From assembly GCA_964480915.1 (NCBI GenBank), contig CAYZRS010000003.1, positions 112,240 to 176,239 of the forward strand: a DNA stretch of 64,000 nt, given 5' to 3'. This document shows, in pieces, positions 7,758 to 16,276 of the stretch. Position numbers and translations under genes: made by a program. The notes under the pieces are model-generated. The model did no database searches. It saw nothing but the letters and a program-made list of their open reading frames with translations, and had not been told where the DNA came from. Every line of letters begins with the position of its first letter. The stretch's first letter is position 1. Source of the DNA: CAWGCE01 sp964480915. Its GTDB lineage: Bacteria > Planctomycetota > Planctomycetia > Pirellulales > Pirellulaceae.

Positions 7758-9788
7758 ATGTCGTTTCGAATATTGTTCACTATCGGAATTCTAGCGTGGC
7801 TAAGCAGCACTGCTTGGGCAGATAAGTCGGGTCTTGATAAAACGACGTTCGACAATGCGATTCGCGTCCAAGACGATCTGTACCGCGCAGTGAACGGCCG
7901 CTGGCTGGACGACACAGAGATCCCGTCTGACAAATCGAACTATGGATCGTTCACAGTCCTCGCCGACCAGTCGCAAGAGCGGATTCGGAAGATCATTGAA
8001 GCGGCGGCGGCCCAGTCCAACGAGAAAGGGACCGACGCGCAAAAGGTCGGCGATCTCTACAAGAGCTTCATGGATGAAGCCAAGGCAGAAGAGCTGGGAA
8101 TCGGGCCTATCGAGGAAGACCTTGCTCGGATTGATGCCCTGTCGACTCACGAGGAAATCGCTGAGTACTTTGGATACGCCCAAACGATTGGCGTGCAGAC
8201 TCCGGTAGGGATGTTTGTGACTCAAGACGATAAGGACTCGACGCGATACATCGTCGCGGTGGTGCAAAGCGGCACTTCGCTTCCGGATCGGGACTATTAC
8301 CTGGAAGAAGACGAGCGGCACACTCAGGCGCAGAATGCGCTCAAGAGTTATATCGTTGAATTATTCACGCTGGCCGATCGGCCCGCAGGCAATGTGGCTG
8401 AAGAGATTTACGCTTTGGAGGCAAAGCTGGCCGAGGCGCAGTGGCCTCGCGTAAAAATGCGAAACGCCGACGAACGATACAACCTGTTCAGTTTTGAGGA
8501 AGTGTGTGGGTCGTCGCCGAATATGAAACCAGCCAAGTTCTTTGCGGCTGCGAAGGTGCCGGCGCCTGGCGACATTAATGTGATGACGCCCAGCTACTTC
8601 GAGGCGCTCGAAAAAATCATCGTCGCGACGCCGGTCGAAACTTGGAAAAACTACCTGCGGTTCAACGCCATCGATGCGGCGGCTCCGTTTCTTTCCAAAG
8701 CATTCGTGGACGCTCACTTTAATTTCCATAGCAAGGAACTGGCAGGCGTTCCCGAGCAGAAGCCGCGATGGAAACGTGGTGTCGAGTTGGTCGCGGGTGG
8801 TGGCGCTGGCGATTTTGGCGCGCTGGGAGAGGTCGTCGGCAAGTTGTACGTCGACGAGTACTTCAAGCCGGATGCGAAAGCTCGCATGCAAGGTTTGGTC
8901 GATAACTTGCTGAAAGCGTACGAAATCAGCATCAACGATCTGACGTGGATGACCGACGCAACGAAAGCGAAAGCGCAGGAGAAGCTGAGCAAATTCACGA
9001 CGAAGATTGGTTACCCCGACAAGTGGCGGGACTACTCAAAATTGGAAATCGATCCTAATGATCTGGTCGGAAACGCGAAACGGTCGTCAGCGGTCGAGTA
9101 TGGTCGCATGATCGACAAACTGGGCAAGCCGATCGATCGCGACGAATGGGGCATGACTCCGCATACGGTGAACGCCTATTACAATCCGGGCAAGAACGAG
9201 ATCGTCTTTCCGGCCGCCATTTTGCAGCCACCCTTCTTTAACATGGAATCCGACGACGCGGTCAACTACGGCGGGATTGGTGCGGTGATTGGTCACGAAA
9301 TCAGCCATGGCTTTGATGATCAAGGAAGCAAATACGATGGCGACGGGAACCTGAAAAACTGGTGGTCGGCCAAAGATCGCGATGAGTTTAAGAAGCTTAC
9401 GCAACGATTGATCGATCAGTACAACGAATACCAACCGTTGCCAGGGAAAACGGTCAACGGAGCATTCACGCTTGGCGAAAATATCGCCGACCTGTCCGGT
9501 CTGGCGATTTCATACAAGGCGTACAAGATATCGCTCGGCGGCAGCGATGCACCGGTGATTGATGATTGGACCGGCGACCAACGATTTTTCATGGGTTGGA
9601 GCCAAGTGTGGCGTCGCAAATACCGCGATGCGGAGATGATCAAGCGGTTGAAGACCGATCCGCATGCTCCCTCTTGGTACCGTGCGAATGGTCCCGTCAT
9701 CAACATCGACGCGTTCTATTCCGCCTTCGATGTAAAACCGGAAGATGCGCTGTATCGTGCTCCCGAGGAACGTATCTACATCTGGTAG
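7758..9788 (+). CDS. M13 family metallopeptidase (neprilysin/PepO type)
   Basis: The 676-residue protein has a signal peptide (ILFTIGILAWLSSTAWA-DKSG), the long helical M13 N-domain and the catalytic C-domain. The zinc motif HEISHGFDDQG starts at about residue 513 and the second motif ENIADLSGL carries the third zinc ligand. NAYYNPGKNEIVFPA, which binds the substrate backbone in neprilysins, is intact. Length matches the family (650-750 residues). The C-terminus ends IYIW without the cysteine of the vertebrate CxxW ending, as is usual in bacteria. It probably cleaves short peptides in the periplasm or at the surface. Confidence 0.95.
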   Translation: MSFRILFTIGILAWLSSTAWADKSGLDKTTFDNAIRVQDDLYRAVNGRWLDDTEIPSDKSNYGSFTVLADQSQERIRKIIEAAAAQSNEKGTDAQKVGDLYKSFMDEAKAEELGIGPIEEDLARIDALSTHEEIAEYFGYAQTIGVQTPVGMFVTQDDKDSTRYIVAVVQSGTSLPDRDYYLEEDERHTQAQNALKSYIVELFTLADRPAGNVAEEIYALEAKLAEAQWPRVKMRNADERYNLFSFEEVCGSSPNMKPAKFFAAAKVPAPGDINVMTPSYFEALEKIIVATPVETWKNYLRFNAIDAAAPFLSKAFVDAHFNFHSKELAGVPEQKPRWKRGVELVAGGGAGDFGALGEVVGKLYVDEYFKPDAKARMQGLVDNLLKAYEISINDLTWMTDATKAKAQEKLSKFTTKIGYPDKWRDYSKLEIDPNDLVGNAKRSSAVEYGRMIDKLGKPIDRDEWGMTPHTVNAYYNPGKNEIVFPAAILQPPFFNMESDDAVNYGGIGAVIGHEISHGFDDQGSKYDGDGNLKNWWSAKDRDEFKKLTQRLIDQYNEYQPLPGKTVNGAFTLGENIADLSGLAISYKAYKISLGGSDAPVIDDWTGDQRFFMGWSQVWRRKYRDAEMIKRLKTDPHAPSWYRANGPVINIDAFYSAFDVKPEDALYRAPEERIYIW

Positions 9789-9852
9789 ATCGTCAGCGAA
9801 GTGTGTGTAGCAGCGATCGTCGAAAAGCAATTGTGATGGAGGAAGGTGGACG

Positions 9853-10893
9853 ATGTCGACAGTGGTACCGTGGCGGTATACAGCGAGCGATTTGGATCAA
9901 CTAAGTCCGTTTGGATCGGTGCTGGCAGATCGCATGCCAGTGGCGCGATTTGAGGGTGGGGCTTGGTCCCAGCCGGAGATGATCTCCATGGATGACTTTC
10001 AATTGCATCCAGGGGCGCATGCGTTGCATTATGGGAGTTCTTGCTTTGAAGGGTTGAAAGCGTATCGCTGGGAAGACGATTCGATCGCGCTGTTTCGTGG
10101 TGATCGTCACGCGCGACGGATGGGTGAAAGCGCGGCTCAGTTGATGTTACCGATTCCGGAGCCCGCGATGCTCGAGCCGATGTTCGTGCAAGCGGTGCGA
10201 GAATCGGCGGCCTGGATTCCACCCGATCCAGGATCGCTATACTTGCGTCCGGTGCTTTTGGGGACCGATCCAAATATCGGAGCCGCTGGTCGGCCGTCCG
10301 CTTCTGCGGTCCTGTATGTGATGACATCGCCTGTCGGCGATTACTTTGCAGGTGGCGAGCGTGCCTTGCGATTGCTCATCGAAGACAAACAACCACGCAC
10401 GACGCCTCAGTTTGGAAAAGTCAAAACGGGTGCGAACTACGCTTCGGCGCTGGTGCCGACAATGGCGGCGCGCTCCAAGTATCAGGCGGATCAGATTCTG
10501 TTCTGCCCGGGGGGCGATGTTCAAGAGGCGGGTGCTGCTAATTTTATCTTGATTGATGAGCAACGTTTGGTCACCAAACCGCTCTGCAAAAGCTTCTTGC
10601 ACGGCGTGACCCGAGATAGCGTGTTGACGATCGCCGGTGAGTTGGGCCTCGAAGTCGAGGAACGCGATTTCACGGTGGACGAATTGCTGGAATGGACCCA
10701 GCATGGCGAAGCAGCTCTGACGGGGACCGCCGCGGTGCTCACTGGTGTGGGAACGCTCATCCACGATGACCAAGAATTTCAGCTGCTGGATGGCGAAACG
10801 GGACCACAGGCGAAACGGCTCCGTACTGCGCTCGTCGATATTCAGCGTGGAAGAGCGGCCGATTCGCATGGTTGGATAAGGAAGATCGACTGA
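9853..10893 (+). CDS. ilvE: Branched-chain amino acid aminotransferase
   Basis: A class IV PLP aminotransferase of 346 residues that interconverts Leu/Ile/Val and their 2-oxo acids using 2-oxoglutarate/glutamate. The N-terminus follows the ilvE-II type (LHYGSSCFEGLKAYR), the substrate loop is RPVLLGTDPNIG, and the PLP lysine lies in KVKTGANYASAL. The phosphate-binding TGTAAVLTGVGTL motif is near the end. The start is set by the GGAGGAAGGT element at 9839-9848, just before the ATG at 9853. No leucine/isoleucine biosynthesis genes are adjacent, so a degradative or balancing role alongside the neighbouring peptidases is possible. Confidence 0.93.
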   Translation: MSTVVPWRYTASDLDQLSPFGSVLADRMPVARFEGGAWSQPEMISMDDFQLHPGAHALHYGSSCFEGLKAYRWEDDSIALFRGDRHARRMGESAAQLMLPIPEPAMLEPMFVQAVRESAAWIPPDPGSLYLRPVLLGTDPNIGAAGRPSASAVLYVMTSPVGDYFAGGERALRLLIEDKQPRTTPQFGKVKTGANYASALVPTMAARSKYQADQILFCPGGDVQEAGAANFILIDEQRLVTKPLCKSFLHGVTRDSVLTIAGELGLEVEERDFTVDELLEWTQHGEAALTGTAAVLTGVGTLIHDDQEFQLLDGETGPQAKRLRTALVDIQRGRAADSHGWIRKID

Positions 10894-11013
10894 CCCATCG
10901 GGCGGAACACTGCGAGCGGTGGTATCTTCGTTCGATTGGCCTGCTTTTCCTAGAATTCTCTTGGCTGGCTGCCTAGACTGGAAGTTTGGTTTTCTTCCGG
11001 CGGAGTAGATTCT

Positions 11014-11874
11014 ATGCAGGTTACGAAGGCAGTGATCACTGCCGCTAGTCCGTCTCAGCACGGACTACCTCTTCAACATTTGGTCGATCGACACGGAACG
11101 CACAAGACGGCGTTGCAAATGACGGTCGAGGAAGCGGTCGACGCGGGGGTGGAGCAGATTGGAATCGTGATCCGGCCCGGAGATGCAGAAGCATACGGGC
11201 AAGCGGTTGGCGAGCATCGATCGCGCATTACGTTTGTTGAACAGGACAATCCGCGTGGTTACGGCGACGCGATCTTGCGAGCACGCGACTTTGTAGCAGG
11301 TGAGCCGTTCTTGCATCTGGTGGGCGATCACCTTTACATCAGCGATGCGGCCAACAGCTGCGCAAAGCAATTGGTCGACATCGCCATGAATGAAAAATGT
11401 GCCGTGTCGGCGGTCCAGCCGACTCGAGAAAACAAATTGCCCTACTTTGGCACCGTCGGAGCCAACCGTATCGCTGGCCGGCATGACCTGTTTCAAATCG
11501 AGCGGATGATCGAAAAGCCGACGCCGACTCAGGCCGAACAGGACCTCGTTGTGGCCGGCTTGCGTTCTGGTTACTACCTGTGCCTATTTGGAATGCACGT
11601 CCTCACTCCGGCCGTGATGGATGTTCTGTACGAGCTACTCCAAGCGAATCGAAACGGAACGTCCGTGACGCTGACCGACGCGTTGACGTTGCTGGCGCAG
11701 CGAGAACGCATGCTCGCCTATGAAACGGACGGACGCCGCTTCAACATTGGCGAGAAATACGGACTGCTGGTGGCTCAGTTGGCCGTCGCATTGACCGGTG
11801 GAGACCGGGATGAAATCCTGACGGAACTCGTAGAGCTGTTGGCGAGTCAGCCTTCCCCAGCCGCCATTCGGTAA
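11014..11874 (+). CDS. GalU-like sugar-phosphate nucleotidyltransferase with altered active-site loop
   Basis: The fold is recognisable from the start KAVITAA, the helix TALQMTVEEAVDAGVEQIGIVI, the segment GYGDAILRARDFV, LHLVGDHLYIS, and the C-terminal FNIGEKYGLLVAQLAVAL, all as in UTP-glucose-1-phosphate uridylyltransferases. The normal loop GxGTRxxPxTKxxPKxxLP is replaced by ASPSQHGLPLQHLVDRHG, so the catalytic arginine and one lysine are missing, and the usual VLLGDD is VGDH. It may be a changed-specificity enzyme or a non-catalytic partner. The large kinase/nucleotidyltransferase fusion begins 50 bases downstream, so the two are probably co-transcribed. SD-like GGCGGAG lies before the ATG at 11014. 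Confidence 0.75.
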   Translation: MQVTKAVITAASPSQHGLPLQHLVDRHGTHKTALQMTVEEAVDAGVEQIGIVIRPGDAEAYGQAVGEHRSRITFVEQDNPRGYGDAILRARDFVAGEPFLHLVGDHLYISDAANSCAKQLVDIAMNEKCAVSAVQPTRENKLPYFGTVGANRIAGRHDLFQIERMIEKPTPTQAEQDLVVAGLRSGYYLCLFGMHVLTPAVMDVLYELLQANRNGTSVTLTDALTLLAQRERMLAYETDGRRFNIGEKYGLLVAQLAVALTGGDRDEILTELVELLASQPSPAAIR

Positions 11875-11924
11875 AGCTCCCCAACAAAAAATGACAACGT
11901 GCCATCGGACGTGAACCCACCACC

Positions 11925-14900
11925 ATGTCGAAGACTGAATGCAAAAAAACGACGCCGACGAGGGAAAGTCGGCTGATTTCGATGATCACCTCCGAGCAGG
12001 AAGCGATCCGTAATCAATCACTCGATTCGGTGTGCAGCGGCGCAACGCTCGAGGAGCTGCTGGCGGAATGTGAGTGCTTGCAGCGATTCTGGCCTCAAGC
12101 GAAGAATCTTTACCAGCGTGTTCGCGCGTTGTTCTTTTTGTCAGCGATACATCGCTATTTCATTCCGCGCCATTTGGGGCCGAGTTATACCGCGCTTGTT
12201 CCCTTCGATGCGTACCAGCAACTTCTGGGACGGCGCTATGTTGAGGCGACCGACCGTCTGCTGGCCGAGCAACGGGGGCGGGGTTGCAGCGAGGGACTGA
12301 GTAGCGCGTTGGCCGAAGCGTATCACGGACTTGGATTCCAAACGTTAGCCAACCAAGTACGCCGCAGTGTCCGTACGGTGCGAGGAAATCAGTGGATGTT
12401 TCGCGTCGGGCATCCGGCCGATCATCCAATTCGAATTCAGTCTCAATTGACGGAACGAGACGAGCTGACGGGCGCCTTTCCTTTGATCGCGGAAAAGACG
12501 GCGGTGCGGATGGACTTTTCGCACAGCGGTTGGAGCGACATTTTCTTTCTCGGCATGGATTTTCCTGACGGGGCACGCGTCATCAATGCCTCGATTGACC
12601 TTGGAGTTCATGGGCGAGATCCGCGTCCGGTGCCACCGATTGAAACCTATCTGCGTGTGATCGATGAACCGGTGATTCGTCTGACGAGCGTCGATCTGGG
12701 AGTGACGGCCGATGTCACCACGATTCCTGCCATGTTTGATTTTGGGCGAGATTATCTCGGCCTCATCAAAGCGGCCGTCATTGCGGCCGGGATTGTGCCG
12801 GCCGGATTGGAGGGTTGCGAGCACGGAATCGAAGAAGTCTTGGCTCGGATGGTCGGCCCAGGCCTGGGTTTAGAAATCGTCAGCAAAGTCAACGACATCC
12901 CGAAGGGGTCACGGTTGGCGGTATCTACGAATCTACTGGGTTCACTCATCTCGATTTGCATGCGAGCCACCGGGCAAGTGCAGTCGCTAGCTGGCGGTCT
13001 AACAGAAGCCGACCGTCGCATCGTCGCGGCGCGGGCGATCTTGGGAGAGTGGATTGGCGGGTCGGGAGGCGGTTGGCAGGATTCGGGTGGCGTGTGGCCC
13101 GGTATCAAACGAATCGCCGGTGCACGAGCCAGCGAAGATGATCCTGAGTTTGGCATCAGCCGTGGCCGCTTGCTGCCGCAGCACCATGTGCTCGATGAGC
13201 AGGAAGCCTCGCAAGAAACCAGGCAGAAGTTGCAAGAGAGTCTCGTCTTGGTGCATGGAGGGATGGCTCAGAACGTCGGTCCGATCCTGGAGATGGTGAC
13301 CGAGAAGTATTTGCTCCGCAGTCCGGAAGCTTGGGAAGCCCGCTTGGATGCGATGCGCATCTTGGATGATATTTTGGAGGCGTTGGCCAAGGGTGACATT
13401 CGTCGGGTTGGGCAATTAACGCATCGCAATTTTTATGAACCGCTGCAACGCATCATTCCGTGGTGCACGAATCTCTATACAAATCGCCTTGTCGAACTGG
13501 CCGAGGCCAAATTCGGCGACGACTTCTGGGGCTTTTGGATGCTGGGCGGTATGGCGGGTGGTGGGATGGGCTTCATCTTTGAGCCCTCAGTCAAAGGGGC
13601 GGCTCAATCATGGCTCCAAGAGACGATGCGAGCCACAAAGAAGGAACTGGAGCATAGTCTCCCCTTCGCGATGGAACCGGTGGTCTACGACTTTGAAATC
13701 AACGATCGCGGTTCATGGGCCGATCTGCTGGAAGGGGAGCACGCAAGGTTACCCGACTTGTACTACGCGATGATGGTTCCTGTTTGGTTGAGAGCGGACA
13801 AGCGTGAAATGTCCGAAACGACGAAACGGGAACTGAGGCTGATTGGCAACCAATGTCGCGACGAGCAAATGTCGTCAGGCGCGGTGCGTGGTCTGCTGCG
13901 TCGCATTTTGCCGCAAGACGAGGCGGCGTCTAGCGACGAAAAGTCTTTGGATGCGATTCTGGTGGAGTTGGGGTTTGATCGTGAGTTGCATGAACAAATT
14001 CAGGCCGAGCTGAGAAATGGGCGGATCGGACTGTCCCAGAATCGATTGCCACGAACGACAAAGATCACCGATGTGACCCCCGATGACGTCGTCGATTTGC
14101 GCGAGACGGTCGATTCCAAATTGACCCAAATCGGGTCGGATGCGATTCGAGCAGGAAAAGTTGGTGTCATTTCGCTGGCTGCGGGGGTCGGCAGTCGCTG
14201 GACGGAAGGTGCGGGCGTCGTGAAGGCCCTGCATCCATTTTGTCAATTCGGCGGTCGACACCGGAGTTTCTTGGAAGTCCATTTGGCAAAGAGTCGCCAA
14301 GTCGGTCGGATGTTCAAGACGTCGATTCCTCACGTATTCACGACCGGCCATTCGACCCACGCTCCCTTGGAGACATTTCTTGCCGGCTCGGCTGCTCTGA
14401 AGCAAGAAGGTCGTGTCCTGTTATCGCCAGGTCGTTCGGTTGGGTTGCGAACGATTCCAATGGTGCGCGATCTTCGCTTTGCGTGGGAAGAAATGCCGCA
14501 GCAGGTGTTGGATGCTCAACAGCAGAAGATGCGTGAGAGCGTTCGTACGGCTCTGATGAACTGGGCGCGGGAATCGGGTGAAGGCAGTGACTATATCGCC
14601 AATGCGCCGATGCAGTGTCTGCATCCGGTCGGCCACTGGTACGAATTTCCAAACATGCTGCGCAATGGAATTTTGCAAAAAATGCTGGCAGAGCAGCCGC
14701 AGCTAACTTACTTGATGCTCCACAATATCGACACGGTCGGCGCCACGGTCGATCCGCTGCCGCTAGGCGCTCACATTCAGGCGGCGAATGGCCTGTCGTT
14801 CGAAGTGATCAGTCGACGATTGGACGATCGTGGAGGCGGGCTGGCTAAGGTGGACGGTAAAACGCGCCTCCTGGAGGGCCTGGCGATGCCGCGCGAGCAG

Positions 14901-15287
14901 GATGAGTTTCAGCTTTCGTTTTATAACTCGATGACGACTTGGATCGATATCGACGAATTGCTGGCGGTGTTTGGTCTTGATCGATCCAGACTTGAAGACC
15001 AAGCGTTCGTGGATGCAGCGGTTCGCAAACTAAGTCAGCGGATGCCGACCTATATCACGATTAAAGATGTCAAGAAACGTTGGGGGCACGGCCAAGAAGA
15101 TATCTTTCCGGTCACGCAATTCGAGAAGCTCTGGAGCGATATGTCGGCGCTTGACGAAATGGAATGTGGGTTTTTCGTTGTGCCTTTGATGCGCGGCCAG
15201 CAACTGAAAGAGCAGGCACAGCTGGACGGCTGGTTACGTGACGGTTCGGCCGCCTACGTTGATAACCTGTGCGAATGGTTGGACTAG
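11925..15287 (+). CDS. Fusion: fucokinase-like GHMP kinase plus UDPGP-type nucleotidyltransferase
   Basis: The protein has 1120 residues. Residues 1-190 are helical and unrecognised. A GHMP-kinase region follows: DFSHSGWSDIFF near 195 corresponds to the GWSD motif of fucokinases, SRLAVSTNLLGSLIS near 335 to the ATP loop, GGWQDSGG near 382 to the FKP/HddA motif, and GGMAGGGMGFIF near 540 to the final GHMP motif. From about 745 comes a UDPGP-type pyrophosphorylase: ISLAAGVGSRWTEGAG with KAL, then HNIDTVGATVDP. Such an enzyme could phosphorylate a free sugar and turn the sugar-1-phosphate into an NDP-sugar. The sugar is unknown. Its last four bases overlap the stop codon of the convergent sulfurtransferase gene. 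Confidence 0.8.
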   Translation: MSKTECKKTTPTRESRLISMITSEQEAIRNQSLDSVCSGATLEELLAECECLQRFWPQAKNLYQRVRALFFLSAIHRYFIPRHLGPSYTALVPFDAYQQLLGRRYVEATDRLLAEQRGRGCSEGLSSALAEAYHGLGFQTLANQVRRSVRTVRGNQWMFRVGHPADHPIRIQSQLTERDELTGAFPLIAEKTAVRMDFSHSGWSDIFFLGMDFPDGARVINASIDLGVHGRDPRPVPPIETYLRVIDEPVIRLTSVDLGVTADVTTIPAMFDFGRDYLGLIKAAVIAAGIVPAGLEGCEHGIEEVLARMVGPGLGLEIVSKVNDIPKGSRLAVSTNLLGSLISICMRATGQVQSLAGGLTEADRRIVAARAILGEWIGGSGGGWQDSGGVWPGIKRIAGARASEDDPEFGISRGRLLPQHHVLDEQEASQETRQKLQESLVLVHGGMAQNVGPILEMVTEKYLLRSPEAWEARLDAMRILDDILEALAKGDIRRVGQLTHRNFYEPLQRIIPWCTNLYTNRLVELAEAKFGDDFWGFWMLGGMAGGGMGFIFEPSVKGAAQSWLQETMRATKKELEHSLPFAMEPVVYDFEINDRGSWADLLEGEHARLPDLYYAMMVPVWLRADKREMSETTKRELRLIGNQCRDEQMSSGAVRGLLRRILPQDEAASSDEKSLDAILVELGFDRELHEQIQAELRNGRIGLSQNRLPRTTKITDVTPDDVVDLRETVDSKLTQIGSDAIRAGKVGVISLAAGVGSRWTEGAGVVKALHPFCQFGGRHRSFLEVHLAKSRQVGRMFKTSIPHVFTTGHSTHAPLETFLAGSAALKQEGRVLLSPGRSVGLRTIPMVRDLRFAWEEMPQQVLDAQQQKMRESVRTALMNWARESGEGSDYIANAPMQCLHPVGHWYEFPNMLRNGILQKMLAEQPQLTYLMLHNIDTVGATVDPLPLGAHIQAANGLSFEVISRRLDDRGGGLAKVDGKTRLLEGLAMPREQDEFQLSFYNSMTTWIDIDELLAVFGLDRSRLEDQAFVDAAVRKLSQRMPTYITIKDVKKRWGHGQEDIFPVTQFEKLWSDMSALDEMECGFFVVPLMRGQQLKEQAQLDGWLRDGSAAYVDNLCEWLD

Positions 15288-16129
15288 CTGCTGGACTGAG
15301 GAGGTTCGCCCTGCTCTTTCGGCAAATCGTCAAATTGGCTCCATTCGCTCCAAGAGCCGACGTACAGTTTCCCCGGTTTCATGCCCAAGTGCTTCACCGT
15401 GAGCAGGTTCTGGCAGGCGCTAATGCCTGAGCCGCAGTAGAACGTTGCCTCCTCGCTCGGAACGTCACCGAAGAGCTGCTGGAACTCGGCGCGCAGCGCA
15501 TCTGTTTCGCGGAGCTTGGTGTTTTCATTTTTATTCAAGGCATGGCATCGATTGAGTGCACCTGGAATGTGTCCCGCAACGGCGTCGGATCCGGCGGCTT
15601 GTCCTCGATAGCGTTCGGCGTCGCGCGAATCGATTAAGAGTCGTTGCGTGAGCACCTCGTCGCGAACGACGAGCATTTCTCGGCGAGGCCGACCACGGAA
15701 GGTCGCCGTCGGATTCGTTTCGATGCCCGCCATCGTGGGGCGCCCCTCGGTGAGCCAAGTCTTCATCCCGCCGTCTAAGACGGCAACTCGCGAGTGTCCC
15801 ATGTAGTTCAACAACCACCACAATCGTGCGGCCGTGATGCCTCGATTGTCGTAAGCGACGACTTGTGTGTTGTCGGAGATTCCGAGCCGAGAAAAAACTT
15901 CGATTAACTTCTCTGGTGACGGCAATGGATGGCGACCCTGGTCGGTTAACGGAGGACCGCTCAGATCGTCGTACGGATGAGCATAGACCGCGCCGGGCAA
16001 GTGCCCTTGTTGGTACATCGCGTAACCGGCCGCTTTATCTGTCAATTCATAGCTCGCATCGACCAATACCCAGTTCGGGGTGTCCAGATTGGCTGCCAGT
16101 TCGGCGGTGCTGATGAGTGTGTCGGCCAT
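15284..16129 (-). CDS. sseA: 3-mercaptopyruvate/thiosulfate sulfurtransferase
   Basis: A two-domain rhodanese of 281 residues, the same length as E. coli SseA. The N-terminal non-catalytic domain has VLVDASYEL and HLPGAVYAHPYDDLS; the C-terminal domain has the active-site loop CGSGISACQN, the CGSG(V/I)(T/S) signature of mercaptopyruvate sulfurtransferases. It transfers sulfur from 3-mercaptopyruvate or thiosulfate to thiol or cyanide acceptors. The start at 16129 (MADTLIST) is preferred over upstream in-frame starts because the rhodanese fold begins there. The gene ends tail-to-tail with the preceding fusion gene, both stop codons sharing the CTAG at 15284-15287. Confidence 0.92.
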   Translation of the reverse strand: MADTLISTAELAANLDTPNWVLVDASYELTDKAAGYAMYQQGHLPGAVYAHPYDDLSGPPLTDQGRHPLPSPEKLIEVFSRLGISDNTQVVAYDNRGITAARLWWLLNYMGHSRVAVLDGGMKTWLTEGRPTMAGIETNPTATFRGRPRREMLVVRDEVLTQRLLIDSRDAERYRGQAAGSDAVAGHIPGALNRCHALNKNENTKLRETDALRAEFQQLFGDVPSEEATFYCGSGISACQNLLTVKHLGMKPGKLYVGSWSEWSQFDDLPKEQGEPPQSSS

Positions 16130-16208
16130 GTCGAAATCCGTGCCTGTTCGTTGGTCCCCAAAGGTCCCGCACATCGGCGGAGACCGACATCTTAGCATTT
16201 GTAAAGCA

Positions 16209-16238
16209 AGCAGGCTGCCGCAATTGCGGCAGCCTGCT
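16209..16238 (-). terminator. Perfect 30-base palindrome, likely terminator of the S1 protease gene
   Basis: Bases 16209-16238 form a perfect palindrome centred on CAATTG with GC-rich arms (CAGGCTGCCG). It lies 39 bases after the stop of the trypsin-like gene on the minus strand, and a short T-containing stretch (GCTTTAC) follows on that strand. It best fits a transcription terminator; a protein-binding site is possible. Confidence 0.65.
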
Positions 16239-16276
16239 GCTTGGCGACGTAACTGTCGCCATCCCCTCTGGTTGAA

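Noticed and set aside
10237..11061. A 274-codon minus-strand open frame
   Set aside because: Antisense to ilvE and the start of the GalU-like gene; no family features.
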